A DNA stretch of 64,000 nt. Origin: Vibrio sp. HB236076. Its GTDB lineage: Bacteria > Pseudomonadota > Gammaproteobacteria > Enterobacterales > Vibrionaceae. The stretch is taken from the NCBI RefSeq assembly GCF_040957575.1, contig NZ_CP162602.1, positions 186,001 to 250,000 on the forward strand, given 5' to 3'. Numbering within the stretch: the first letter of the stretch is position 1; each line of letters starts with the position of its first letter. Shown piece after piece: positions 37,997-46,891 of this stretch. Both the position numbers and the translations under genes were made by a program. Below the pieces are notes generated by a model. The model did no database searches. It saw nothing but the letters and a program-made list of their open reading frames with translations, and was not told the DNA's origin.

Positions 37997-39133
37997 ATGG
38001 CTATGACAGAATATCTTAACCTTGCTATCGACAAGATAGTTGACTTCAACACACTCTGGTACGGCAAAGTACTGACGATTACGTTAATCAGTTTTGTCGT
38101 ATGGATCATTTGGCGATTAGTCTATCGCCAACTGTACTCTTTACTGTCTAAAACGAAAATGCGTTGGGACGACGAACTGCTCGACGCGTTACAAACCCCG
38201 ATCAGCTTCGTGGTATGGGGCTGGCCAGCGACGTTATCGATGGGGATCATCCTCAAGCATTATTACACGGATACTTCCATCGACTGGTTGGCCAACCTCA
38301 AACAAGGCTTTTTCATTGTCGTCGCCATGTGGATCGTGATTCGACTGATTGCCAACGTCGAGGAAAACACGTTAAGAAAGAAAAAACGCGATGAAACGAC
38401 AGTCCAGGCATTAGGAAAAATCGCGCGCTTAGTCTGTCTTGCTATTGGTGGTATCACGTTACTGCAAACCTTTGGCATCAGTGTCGCCGGTCTACTCACG
38501 TTTGGTGGTGTCGGTGGTCTGGTGGTTGGTTTGGCAGCCAAAGATCTACTCTCCAACTTTTTTGGCGGCATTGTCATTTACTTCGACAGACCCTTTAAAG
38601 TCGGCGATTGGATCCGCTCACCAGACCGCCAAATTGAAGGAACCGTCGAGCGCATTGGCTTGCGAATGACAGTGATTCGCACGTTTGATCTACGCCCTAT
38701 CTATGTTCCAAACTCCGTTTTTACCAGTGTTGTCGTCGAAAACCCATCGCGTATGTTTAACCGCCGTATTAATGAAACCATCGGTGTTCGATATCAAGAT
38801 ATTGATACGGTGGATGCGATCGTCGCTGACGTCAAATCCATGCTGGAGAACCACGAAGAAATCGACACCACCAAAACCTTGATGGTGCATTTCAACAGTT
38901 TCGGGCCGTCTTCTTTAGACTTCTTTATTTATACCTTTACCAAAACCGTAAATTGGAATCGCTATCACGAGGTCAAACACGATGTTTTAATCAAAATTGC
39001 CGCGATTATCAAGCATCACAATGCACAGGTTGCTTACCCCTCGCGATCGCTTTACCTTGAAAACAGTGAGGCTTTAGAGGCACTGAGAAGCGGTGATTCA
39101 GCCCATTTAACTACACCGCCCCAAACTAACTAA
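37997..39133 (+). CDS. MscS-family mechanosensitive channel
   Basis: 378 residues. N-terminal helices lead to the pore segment and the beta domain: FGGVGGLVVGLAAKDLLSNFFGGIVIYFDRPFKVGDWI (about residues 170-207) is the MscS signature, and EGTVERIGLRMTVIRTFD follows. The channel opens under membrane tension to release solutes during osmotic downshift. It is in the size class of YnaI-like channels. Its place near ectoine and betaine genes fits an osmotic theme, though it is its own transcript. Confidence 0.9.
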   Translation: MAMTEYLNLAIDKIVDFNTLWYGKVLTITLISFVVWIIWRLVYRQLYSLLSKTKMRWDDELLDALQTPISFVVWGWPATLSMGIILKHYYTDTSIDWLANLKQGFFIVVAMWIVIRLIANVEENTLRKKKRDETTVQALGKIARLVCLAIGGITLLQTFGISVAGLLTFGGVGGLVVGLAAKDLLSNFFGGIVIYFDRPFKVGDWIRSPDRQIEGTVERIGLRMTVIRTFDLRPIYVPNSVFTSVVVENPSRMFNRRINETIGVRYQDIDTVDAIVADVKSMLENHEEIDTTKTLMVHFNSFGPSSLDFFIYTFTKTVNWNRYHEVKHDVLIKIAAIIKHHNAQVAYPSRSLYLENSEALEALRSGDSAHLTTPPQTN

Positions 39134-39241
39134 GTTCGTTTAAAAGGGAACTGGTTTTTTCCTCGCCATCGCATGGCGAGGAATGGAATAAGAATGACCC
39201 GCGGATCGCGCTAAACGGTGTCTTTGAGTTCCAGTTGTCAA

Positions 39242-39976
39242 CTAACCTTCTGGGGGCAACGCTCTTGAGGCTTGCAGGACATGCAAAATTATCTTTTGTT
39301 TGTTGGCCTTAACCCGTTCTAATGGCGCCATCACACTGATAGCGCCAATCAACTTACTGCCTTTGAGCACGGGAGCACTGACACTGGCCACACCATGATC
39401 AATCTCGGCGTGACTCATGGCATAACCTTGGACGCGGATTTGTTCGAAAAGCGCCTTCCATTGCTCGAGTTGATGGCCTTCATTAAAATAGCGCAAGATT
39501 TTTTCACTTCTCTCACTTGGCATATAAGCCAACATCACTTTGGATGAGGCACCGCGCAGCAGAGGTTGACTTTGACCCTGGACGAAGCTGCAACGCAGTG
39601 CCTGCATACTCTCTTTCATACTGACGCACAAAGCTCGATACCCGACAGGCACCATATAAGCGGCGAGTTCACCCGTTTGTTTCTGTAAACGCGTTAACAC
39701 CGCGTCTAAATCACTGGTATGCGTTGTGGTTTGATAACTTCTCATCAACATCAACGCCGCCGGGCCAATCGCTAGACGCTTTTCATGAGGCGTCTCCTCA
39801 ATCAGGCTCCATTCCTTTAAGATTTTTAGATAGCGATAAAGACTGCTCAACGGTTGATTGACCTGATCAGCTAATTCTTTTGCCGTCAAAGAGTGGGGAT
39901 TAATGGCCACTTGCATCAAAAGCTGCAATGCCTTTTCGTTCACCGCCCCCGAGCTGATTTTGTGTTTCCCTGTCAT
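39242..39976 (-). CDS. IclR-family transcriptional regulator
   Basis: 244 residues. The N-terminal winged helix (SLTAKELADQVNQPLSSLYRYLKILKEWSLIEE, about residues 33-65) precedes an IclR effector domain (GASSKVMLAYMPSERSEKILRYF, then DHGVASVSAPVLKGSKLIGAISVMAP). It likely controls aromatic or organic acid catabolism elsewhere, because no such genes adjoin it. A perfect 8+5+8 palindrome lies upstream at 40060-40080 and may be its own operator. Confidence 0.87.
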   Translation of the reverse strand: MTGKHKISSGAVNEKALQLLMQVAINPHSLTAKELADQVNQPLSSLYRYLKILKEWSLIEETPHEKRLAIGPAALMLMRSYQTTTHTSDLDAVLTRLQKQTGELAAYMVPVGYRALCVSMKESMQALRCSFVQGQSQPLLRGASSKVMLAYMPSERSEKILRYFNEGHQLEQWKALFEQIRVQGYAMSHAEIDHGVASVSAPVLKGSKLIGAISVMAPLERVKANKQKIILHVLQASRALPPEG

Positions 39977-40059
39977 TGAATACCTAACCTAACCCTATTT
40001 TCGTTTTTAACAAACTATAATTACTATTGAGTAAGAAAGGTAAGTAAAAATTCCTCTAC

Positions 40060-40080
40060 TATTCTCAAGAAATGAGAATA
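40060..40080. promoter_or_regulatory. Perfect palindrome upstream of the IclR gene
   Basis: TATTCTCA and TGAGAATA flank AGAAA, 84 bases before the IclR start. IclR proteins often autoregulate through such inverted repeats. The symmetry is exact; its use is inferred. Confidence 0.45.
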
Positions 40081-40212
40081 ATCACGGATCGCTTTATTGA
40101 TTGGGTCTACCGTTTTGTATCGCTATCGCCCAATGGATAACTCATGCTCGCTTATATCTAAAGAAAGGCCGTGATAGATAACAGAACTTGTGGCGATGTA
40201 CTGACGAAGAAA

Positions 40213-40258
40213 TAAAAAAGCGGTCATCCGATACTCTTCCTTTAGTATCGGATGAGAC
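40213..40258 (-). terminator. Strong leftward terminator with no annotated gene before it
   Basis: TCATCCGATACT and AGTATCGGATGA pair over 12 positions with an eight-base loop. On the minus strand the stem is followed by CCGC and TTTTTT. The only candidate transcript it can end is the hydrophobic frame at 40302-40466. Confidence 0.8.
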
Positions 40259-40301
40259 CAATCGTATCCGCTCGCCTAACTGGCGATAGGGTCGACTGGT
40301 T

Positions 40302-40466
40302 TTAGGTCACATAGGGTCTCACCACCCAATGCTTTGCGGTCTGTGGCTTAATCAAAATAATGATTAACCCGTAAATCGTTGCTATAGAGGTGATTAAAGC
40401 TTGATTGACTTTTTGGTCTAGAGAACGATTTAACCATTTGATTCTACTCCATCTGATGCACGGTGA
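40302..40466 (-). pseudogene. Hydrophobic small open frame without a standard start codon
   Basis: The minus-strand frame is open for 54 codons. Its last 45 read like a small membrane protein: WLNRSLDQKVNQALITSIAT, a hydrophobic YGLIIILIK segment, then a basic WVVRPYVT end. No ATG, GTG or TTG fits at its beginning; the codon where a start is expected is ATC (40442-40440). An ATG with GGAG at nine bases exists at 40437, but it opens a different frame of 29 codons. A frameshift, a lost start or a rare ATC start are possible. The terminator just downstream suggests it was or is expressed. Confidence 0.4.
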
Positions 40467-40592
40467 TTATTCGTCTTTTGAGCAAATCATTTGTGAATCC
40501 TAGGCACAAATACATGCTACACTAAGGTAAAATCGACATTATCATCGCGATCACATGTCTATTGTTACTCGAGTTAACCCGGTCAAGCCATC

Positions 40593-41522
40593 ATGAAAAC
40601 GCAAAAACTCTTAGCCCTACTTCCCGACCTCGCTTCTTTTATCATTGTTGTTAATCAAGGCAGTTTTACCGCTGCGGCAAAACAGCTCAATGTCACCCCA
40701 TCTGCGCTATCAAAATTGATCACTCGGCTTGAAAAGGCATTAGAAGTTCGATTACTTGAAAGAACCACGCGGCAACTGATCATCACCGCCTCGGGGAGAA
40801 AGGTATACGATCTAAGCGTAACTATGCTCAACGCCGCTCAGCAAGCGGTTGACAGCGCTAAAGTCGAATCCACCCAAGCCAGCGGACGTCTGATCGTATC
40901 CGCCCCAGAAGCCTTTCTCTATTCGGTATTACAACCTTACGTCGTGCCTTTTTTAGCGCAGTTTCCGCAAATACAGCTGCACCTGCGATCCATTGATGGA
41001 CCAGTCGATTTTTTTAATCAGGGGATAGATATCGCTTTTCGACTGACTGACAAACCCGACGAACACTTAGTCATGAAAGAAGTGTGTCAAACCCATCTGG
41101 TTTTATGTGCATCACCAGAGTACCTTGCAAAACAAGGGGTACCGACTCACCCTGAGCAGTTGGTCGATCATGATTGTTTGTATCTGGCAGAAAACGATCG
41201 CGATAATTTATGGCACTTTTGGAAAGAAGATAAACTGCATTCTGTCAGCGTGGCAGGTCGCTTTGCGGTTAATCATTCACAAATTCGTTTAAAAGGGGTA
41301 CAAGAACATTTGGGGATTGGCATTTTTCACGATTTTGTCGTGCGCGATGCCCTATCCCAAGGCCAGTTAATTCGAGTGTTGCCCGATTGGACGTTACAGA
41401 GCAGTTATCACGGCGCCATCGGTTTACAATACCCTCGTAATCAATACATGCCCAAACGCGTACGTTTATTCATTAATTACGTGATGGATACCATCGCGCC
41501 CAAACTTCAACAAGGATATTAA
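40593..41522 (+). CDS. LysR-family transcriptional regulator
   Basis: 309 residues. The N-terminal helix-turn-helix spans about residues 18-60 (NQGSFTAAAKQLNVTPSALS, then LLERTTRQLI). The effector domain follows with GRLIVSAPEAFLYSVLQPYV and DIAFRLTDKPDEHLVMKEV. The stop is three bases from the GTG start of a VOC-family gene, so the two are one transcript. It is the nearest LysR regulator to the Qrr-complementary RNA 4.6 kb away and could be compared with V. cholerae QrrT, but no specific evidence supports that. Confidence 0.86.
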   Translation: MKTQKLLALLPDLASFIIVVNQGSFTAAAKQLNVTPSALSKLITRLEKALEVRLLERTTRQLIITASGRKVYDLSVTMLNAAQQAVDSAKVESTQASGRLIVSAPEAFLYSVLQPYVVPFLAQFPQIQLHLRSIDGPVDFFNQGIDIAFRLTDKPDEHLVMKEVCQTHLVLCASPEYLAKQGVPTHPEQLVDHDCLYLAENDRDNLWHFWKEDKLHSVSVAGRFAVNHSQIRLKGVQEHLGIGIFHDFVVRDALSQGQLIRVLPDWTLQSSYHGAIGLQYPRNQYMPKRVRLFINYVMDTIAPKLQQGY

Positions 41523-41525
41523 ATC

Positions 41526-41912
41526 GTGTTTTTAGGTCTTCACCACGTGGCCATTATTTGCTCGGACTATCCGCGCTCGCGTCACTTTTATCACCAGATT
41601 CTCAAACTGCCAATCATCGCCGAAAACTATCGCGCAGAGCGTGACTCTTACAAACTCGATCTACAGTTGCCCGATGGCGGCCAGATAGAATTATTTAGCT
41701 TTCCCGATGCACCAGCTCGAGCGAGTTTTCCAGAAGCTCAAGGCTTACGACACCTTGCTTTTCGCGTCGCCAATATTAAGCAAGTGACGGCGTACTTAAC
41801 CGCACAGGGTATCGATGTCGAGCCCATTCGCATCGACCCCTACACCGAAAAGTATTTCACCTTTTTTCAAGACCCTGACGGACTTCCTTTAGAGCTCTAT
41901 CAACAAGACTGA
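41526..41912 (+). CDS. VOC-family metalloenzyme (YaeR/glyoxalase-like)
   Basis: 128 residues in two beta-alpha-beta modules. Metal ligands are visible: His in LHHVAII, Glu in GGQIELFSF, His in GLRHLAFRV and Glu in LPLELYQQD. This matches YaeR and the lactoylglutathione lyase-like group. Activity on methylglyoxal is not certain. It uses a GTG start at 41526, three bases after the LysR stop, so it is coupled to the regulator. Confidence 0.83.
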   Translation: MFLGLHHVAIICSDYPRSRHFYHQILKLPIIAENYRAERDSYKLDLQLPDGGQIELFSFPDAPARASFPEAQGLRHLAFRVANIKQVTAYLTAQGIDVEPIRIDPYTEKYFTFFQDPDGLPLELYQQD

Positions 41913-41957
41913 CACTGTCTTGTTGGTTAGAGCGTCGGAAACATGATCAAGATGATA

Positions 41958-42512
41958 TTACTCTAAGCAATAATCCGCTTCTAAGCAGTGGTTGGCGATG
42001 TGTTTGAGAAGAAAAGTCTCTCTTTCAATGCTTAAACCCTTTTTGCTGCTATTGGCGATAACCTGCTCGTTATGAGCGATCGCGGTATGAATATCAAGCC
42101 ACATGGGGGTCATGCCATTTTTAATTTCATGGGCTTCTAATTGGTTGTCGCCCAACACTTTATCCACCTCACACAGATAACAAAAAGACACTTGGTGCAT
42201 GACGTCATAATCGTCTCGATGCCATGGCCGGTATTCTTCATACTGGCCATATTCATAAATTGAGCCCGTCAGTCTTGCACCGGTTTCTTCACTGAGCTCG
42301 CGAAGTAAAGCACGTTGACGTGACTCACCTTCATCCATGCCTCCACCAGGTAAGCTGTAGTCTTGGTAGCGTTGCGTATACATAACCAGAATGTCACTGC
42401 CTTGCAGCGCAATCGCACGAGTGGAATAACGGGAAAACTGACTCCTGCCATGGTCAGCAGGTGTTTCGGGGTGATAATGGGTTTTAAGATGGCGCATCAT
42501 AGTTCTGTTCAC
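41958..42512 (-). CDS. NUDIX hydrolase
   Basis: 184 residues with a complete Nudix box (GGMDEGESRQRALLRELSEE, then TGA), matching the G-x5-E-x7-REUxEExGU rule. Around it, LVMYTQRYQDYSLPGGG gives the strand before the box. It hydrolyses a nucleoside diphosphate linked to some group; the substrate is not evident. It ends next to the convergent VOC gene. Confidence 0.87.
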   Translation of the reverse strand: MNRTMMRHLKTHYHPETPADHGRSQFSRYSTRAIALQGSDILVMYTQRYQDYSLPGGGMDEGESRQRALLRELSEETGARLTGSIYEYGQYEEYRPWHRDDYDVMHQVSFCYLCEVDKVLGDNQLEAHEIKNGMTPMWLDIHTAIAHNEQVIANSSKKGLSIERETFLLKHIANHCLEADYCLE

Positions 42513-42529
42513 TTAGAGATAAAATAATT

Positions 42530-42704
42530 ATACCAGTCTCATTCAGTTTGTGGTCAATAGCAGCGCAGGAAAAAACGTGAGAACAAAGCAAGCCTTTTCT
42601 TATCAAGAACGCAATCTAAATCGTTATTCTAGCCGTGACTTTCTTAACGATGTTATCGAGTTTTTAACCCGCTAGGTTGACCCGCTATTGAGTGAGATTG
42701 GTAT
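42530..42704 (+). repeat. Dispersed intergenic repeat, copy B
   Basis: A 175-base element with ends ATACCAGTCT and AGATTGGTAT, in the same orientation as copy A near 2.0 kb. It shares TGGTCAAT, AGCGCAGGAAA, TGAGAACAA, a central GTTATTCTAGCCGTGA block also seen in copy C, TTAACGATGTTATCGAGTTT and CCCGCTAGGT. It separates the NUDIX gene from yjjG and holds no gene. Confidence 0.82.
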
Positions 42705-42728
42705 TATTCATGAATGACCGTTTCGCAT

Positions 42729-43406
42729 TTAAAACTCGGCCGTTAAACGGCTCGTTAGACACGCTAAATGATCAATTTCAAACGTTGGATTGATGTGGTC
42801 TGGTTTTTCCTTGTGGTCTCGATTGAGCCAGCAAGTATCAAACCCCGCTTGATGACCGCCGAAGATATCCGCTTGAATATTATCGCCAACCATCAAGACC
42901 TCTCGCTTATTAGGCTGCCCCATCGCCTGCCATGCCGCATCAAAAATCGCCCCATCCGGTTTGGCGACACCCACTTGCTCAGAAATAATGATGGGCTCAA
43001 AGTAGTGAGTAATAGCGAGCTTTTCCAAGCGCATTGATTGTAGCTCAGTAAAGCCATTGGTAATGATCGCCATGTTGACTTGCCCATGTAGGCTTTTCAG
43101 TAGGTGTTGTGCACCTGGCAAAAATTCGCAAATATCCGCCATGGCGACAAAAAACGCTGAGTTAAGCTCTTGTGTGGTCTTGTTTAATCGTTTGGCCCAT
43201 GCTTCAAACCTCTGATGCTTGAGCTGTTCTGGTGTGATATCGCCATTTTGTAACGCCGTCCACAACGGTTGGTTTTGCGCTTGATAATCGCGATAATCTT
43301 GTTCGCTAAACGGCACCCCCATACGCTCAAACATCAAACTCATGCCTTTGGCGGCATCAAAGTGAAATAAGGTTTCGTCGGCGTCGAAAATGACCCATTG
43401 ATAACG
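42729..43406 (-). CDS. yjjG: Pyrimidine 5'-nucleotidase, HAD family (YjjG)
   Basis: 225 residues. HAD motif I is FDADETLFHF (nucleophile Asp, then Asp), motif II is IITNGFTELQ, motif III Lys lies in GVAKPDGAIFD and motif IV is MVGDNIQADIFGG. These match YjjG, which removes phosphate from dUMP, dTMP and modified pyrimidine nucleotides in the cytoplasm. The ATG at 43406 has AGGAG five bases before it; the longer frame to 43469 adds residues foreign to the family. Confidence 0.9.
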   Translation of the reverse strand, partial: RYQWVIFDADETLFHFDAAKGMSLMFERMGVPFSEQDYRDYQAQNQPLWTALQNGDITPEQLKHQRFEAWAKRLNKTTQELNSAFFVAMADICEFLPGAQHLLKSLHGQVNMAIITNGFTELQSMRLEKLAITHYFEPIIISEQVGVAKPDGAIFDAAWQAMGQPNKREVLMVGDNIQADIFGGHQAGFDTCWLNRDHKEKPDHINPTFEIDHLACLTSRLTAEF

Positions 43407-43444
43407 CATCGTCTCTCCTATTGTTGATAGTAATCGAATTGGCA

Positions 43445-43852
43445 TTATTGATCTTGCGTGATAGACCAAGTGTGTGTCATTTCAATGCCAGCACCGAGCA
43501 TCAAACAAACAGAACAATATTTAGTTAGTGAATCAAGAGTCACCTGCTCGACAATAGCCTCATCCAATTTTTGCCCTGTGATGGCAAAGTGAATGTTAAT
43601 TTTGGTAAACAACTTAGGCGCTTGCTCTCTTCTTTCTGTTGTTAAAGAGGCCTCACAACCGGTGATCGCTTGCCCTGCTTGCTTTAAGCCATCCACTACA
43701 TCGACTGAGCTGCAACCACCGGCAGCCATCAGTACCATCTCCATGGGGCTTGGGGCGGTCTTGCCCCCTTGGCCATCTAACACCACACTGTGGCCAGAGG
43801 CAGACGTTGCAACAAACTGTAAATCCCCAGTCCACTTGACTACTGAATTCAT
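43445..43852 (-). CDS. OsmC-family protein (YhfA-like)
   Basis: 135 residues. The two conserved cysteine sites of OsmC-type folds are present: GGCSSVDVVDGLKQAG and KYCSVCLMLGAG. The DGQGGKTAPSPMEMVLMAAGGC block resembles YhfA more than the peroxide-reducing Ohr or OsmC enzymes. It may act on hydroperoxides or a thiol compound. AAGGAAA precedes the ATG. It lies upstream of yjjG on the same strand. Confidence 0.85.
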   Translation of the reverse strand: MNSVVKWTGDLQFVATSASGHSVVLDGQGGKTAPSPMEMVLMAAGGCSSVDVVDGLKQAGQAITGCEASLTTERREQAPKLFTKINIHFAITGQKLDEAIVEQVTLDSLTKYCSVCLMLGAGIEMTHTWSITQDQ

Positions 43853-44055
43853 CGTATTTTCCTTACTTTCTTGGTGTTAATGTCGTTATTCACTCTCAAT
43901 TTAGCGACAAGTTTCCCACAAACCTTATGTCATTAGCTATCTTTACCATTTTTAATCTTGATCAGCTGCGATAATTTTGAAACAGACAAGAGTTTTTCAA
44001 CCGTTCTTGCACTACACTTAAAGCATCAGATTGATATTATTGATGGTTTTACTTC

Positions 44056-45069
44056 ATGTCCGAAGAGTTCAAAAAATCTGCTGCCAATTTAAAAAAAGCA
44101 GTCCCTTTAATGTTAAAACACCGCATTGCGACCACCCCGGCCAACTATGCCTTGTGGTATACCTATGTCGATCAAAGTAACAGCAAGCTGAACTCTGTCA
44201 TCGATGCCACTTTAGAAGAGGGACAATGGGTTAGTGAAGCGCAAAACCAAGCTTGGTATCTAGAACACATTGCTCACCAAGAACAAGCTGAATTTTTACA
44301 ATTCCAAAAAAGTTTAGAAATACTACTCAACGACGCCGCCAACTCGGTTACCGACACCCTTAGTGATAGCCAAGCTTTTCAGCAGTTAGTTGAAAAAACG
44401 TTTGTTGAACTCTCTCAAGTCAGTGAACAAAAATTAAATTTTGAAGATATCATGAAGCTTGTCAATCACATGGTAAATGAAGCCAATCACATTCGCCAAT
44501 CGACTCGCTACTTAAATTTTCAGTTAAAGAGCGCCAGTGATGAAATCATTAAGCTCAAACAACAACTCCAAGAAGTCCAAAAAGAGGCCTTATTCGATGT
44601 ACTATCCGGCCTGTACAATCGACGCGCCTTTGACGGTGATATTGCCACGCTCGTCGCAAGCCAGGACAGTTTTTGTCTCATTTTTGTCGATATCGATCAC
44701 TTTAAGAAAATCAATGATACCTTTGGTCATCTATTTGGCGACTTAGTGATAAAAACAGTGGCCAAAAGGCTCAGTAGTGCTTTGCGAGAGGGGATTTGTG
44801 CTTATCGTTACGGCGGTGAAGAGTTCGCACTGATCGTGCCCAGTAAACCGTTACGTATAGCGCGTCAATTTGCAGAAACGCTGAGAGTGGGCATTGATAA
44901 GATTAAAGCCAAAGATCGAAAAAGCGGTCAGTACCTCGAAAACATCACCGCTTCTTTTGGAGTGGCAGAATACCAGCCAGGAACATCGGTTAAATCGGTC
45001 ATAGAAAGTGCCGATAAAAGGCTCTATGAAGCCAAAAACCTTGGCCGTAATCGAGTTATGCCGCTTTGA
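44056..45069 (+). CDS. Soluble GGDEF (GGEEF) diguanylate cyclase
   Basis: 337 residues with no membrane segment. The N-terminal 165 residues are helical (FKKSAANLKKAVPLMLKHRI, NYALWYTYVDQSNSKLN) and form a sensor region found in several vibrio and pseudomonad cyclases. The GGDEF domain has IFVDIDHFKKINDTFGHLFGD and the active loop YRYGGEEFALIV. GGEEF is fully compatible with activity. The inhibitory RxxD is not in place (REGI). It converges on another diguanylate cyclase 69 bases away. Confidence 0.9.
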   Translation: MSEEFKKSAANLKKAVPLMLKHRIATTPANYALWYTYVDQSNSKLNSVIDATLEEGQWVSEAQNQAWYLEHIAHQEQAEFLQFQKSLEILLNDAANSVTDTLSDSQAFQQLVEKTFVELSQVSEQKLNFEDIMKLVNHMVNEANHIRQSTRYLNFQLKSASDEIIKLKQQLQEVQKEALFDVLSGLYNRRAFDGDIATLVASQDSFCLIFVDIDHFKKINDTFGHLFGDLVIKTVAKRLSSALREGICAYRYGGEEFALIVPSKPLRIARQFAETLRVGIDKIKAKDRKSGQYLENITASFGVAEYQPGTSVKSVIESADKRLYEAKNLGRNRVMPL

Positions 45070-45138
45070 TATTGAGACTCTACCCCTTGCCACAGCTTCT
45101 ACACTCTTTTGCTGTTGAGCTAAAAGAACGAACCTCAT

Positions 45139-46539
45139 TTATTTCGCAAAAGTGAGTTCAGAGTGAGATTGCTGTTGCTTTTTTTCTTCATCATGTAAGG
45201 TCGATTTTCGTTTGTACATTGCCCTATCGGCTTCTTGCATGAGCTGATCGATGTCGGTCATCGCGTGGTGATAAGTGGCACTACCGGTACTGGCCGTCAA
45301 GTGAATAGAATAGCCGCTATCGACAATAGGTGTTTGTGCGATCTTACTTTCAATACGTTTTTGTAGCGCGGCCATATCTTCCTGGTAATTCATACGGTTA
45401 ACGAGGATTAAAAACTCATCGCCACCAAACCGAGCCGCGATATCACTGTCGCGAATGCTGTCTTGTAAGCACTGAGCGCAGTGAATTAACGCCTTATCCC
45501 CAACATCGTGGCCGTAAGTATCGTTAATCGATTTAAACTTATTCAAATCGATATTGATAAGGCCAAAATGACTGCGATTATTTTGCCGCTTGGCAATGGA
45601 AAAGCGCCGCTCTAATTCGGCGATAAAGTGACGTCTGTTTGAGAGTCCCGTTAACTCATCTTGCAGCGAGTGAGTATTGGCCACATGATATAAACGGAAA
45701 ATTAATACAAAGGCTGAGATTAATAAGAGCAATAAAGGGTAACCTAACAAGCGGATAGAATGATAATAGAACCACTCTGAATTTGGCACCAGGTCATGAT
45801 GATGACTATCTATCGCGATCACCCACTCCCCGTAAGGGAATCGAAGGGTTTCGGTCTTACTTGCATGCTCAAATACGTCGCTTTCCCCCCAAATCAATCC
45901 ACCTGTTCGCCCTTCACTGTTATACCCTTTGATGGCAATAGGATAAGACTGTGCCAATGAATCGATCCCCGAGCGCTGGATCAGAGCATCAAAATCAATG
46001 ACCGCACTCGCCATGCCCCAATAATTCGCTGCACTTGGCGCCTCTTTGTAAATGGGGATGCGAACAATCACTCCTCTCCCGCCAATTAATAGGTCAAAAG
46101 GCCCAGCAAGATAGGGCTTCTTGAGGGTTTTGGCTTTTTCAACCGATTGCCACAAATGAGGAATATTGCGAAAGTTTGTACCAATAACCGCCTCTTTATT
46201 GGGATAGGTAAAGTTAATGACGTCATTTTTGGCAATCGACACCAGAAAAATACCATCACTCGACTCAACCAAGGTTTTGGTAAAGGCGTTGAGATCGCGA
46301 TCAGAGATCGTTGGTCGTGAAGAAATTAAAGTTGCTAGACTGCTGGATAAATAGATATCTCGTAAGATTGACGCTTCAATTGACGATTTGACCACCGCTA
46401 ACTGCTCGTGAACGGTCTGCTGCCATTGCTGGTCGAGGTATTTTTGCTGTTTGTAATTAAACGTCTCAATCGCTGCCACGAAAAAAATCAAGGCAGTCAG
46501 TGAAAACAACAAAAAGACTTTATGATGGTTGATTGTCAT
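45139..46539 (-). CDS. Membrane diguanylate cyclase with periplasmic Cache-like sensor
   Basis: 466 residues. A first helix (about 8-26), a periplasmic domain of about 220 residues with a Cache-like pattern (FLVSIAKNDVINFTYPNKEAVIGTNFR spans part of it), a second helix (about 256-276) and a GGDEF domain with RFGGDEFLILV. The product-inhibition site RDSD lies five residues before the loop, so this enzyme should show feedback by c-di-GMP, unlike its convergent neighbour. The signal is unknown. Confidence 0.9.
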   Translation of the reverse strand: MTINHHKVFLLFSLTALIFFVAAIETFNYKQQKYLDQQWQQTVHEQLAVVKSSIEASILRDIYLSSSLATLISSRPTISDRDLNAFTKTLVESSDGIFLVSIAKNDVINFTYPNKEAVIGTNFRNIPHLWQSVEKAKTLKKPYLAGPFDLLIGGRGVIVRIPIYKEAPSAANYWGMASAVIDFDALIQRSGIDSLAQSYPIAIKGYNSEGRTGGLIWGESDVFEHASKTETLRFPYGEWVIAIDSHHHDLVPNSEWFYYHSIRLLGYPLLLLLISAFVLIFRLYHVANTHSLQDELTGLSNRRHFIAELERRFSIAKRQNNRSHFGLINIDLNKFKSINDTYGHDVGDKALIHCAQCLQDSIRDSDIAARFGGDEFLILVNRMNYQEDMAALQKRIESKIAQTPIVDSGYSIHLTASTGSATYHHAMTDIDQLMQEADRAMYKRKSTLHDEEKKQQQSHSELTFAK

Positions 46540-46784
46540 CGCACAAAATCCCTATTTGATGCGGCGTTAACTTAAACATTTAGACAGACGTTAATCTATA
46601 TTAATCATATCACATAACCATCTTATTGTATTGATTATATCAACATGTCGATAAAACGTTATTTTTGATTGTTTTTTCGGCAAACAGTCGAAATTTAACG
46701 ATTTTTATCAAAAATACCCTCGCCAAGCCCCCGCTTTGTGTGTATTATCCTGCTCACAAACAAGAGAGAAGCGTTCTTTGTTAT

Positions 46785-46868
46785 GCCGAGATGGTGAAAT
46801 TGGTAGACACGCTAGCATGAGGTGCTAGTGCCTTTGGTGTGAGGGTTCGAGTCCCTCTCTCGGCACCA
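46785..46868 (+). tRNA. tRNA-Leu (GAG)
   Basis: The acceptor arms GCCGAGA and TCTCGGC pair fully, and discriminator A and CCA are encoded. The anticodon stem CTAGC/GCTAG carries the loop AT-GAG-GT, giving anticodon GAG, which reads CUC and CUU leucine codons. A long variable arm (about 46821-46842) and a normal T arm (GAGGG TTCGAGT CCCTC) fit a class II leucine tRNA. TATTAT at 46743-46748 may be its -10 element. Confidence 0.96.
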
Positions 46869-46891
46869 TTCCTGATTTAAAGATATTTGCG

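Larger units (their letters stand above)
39977..40592. other. Long intergenic region between IclR and LysR genes
   Basis: About 615 bases without a confident gene. It contains the IclR palindrome, a strong minus-strand terminator, and a hydrophobic open frame lacking a normal start; each is listed separately. The LysR promoter should lie near 40500-40590. Confidence 0.5.

Noticed and set aside
39153..39180. CCTCGCCAT/ATGGCGAGG hairpin after the MscS gene as a terminator
   Set aside because: The T run lies before the stem rather than after it on the plus strand. On the minus strand the same run becomes A residues. The stem may still stabilise RNA.
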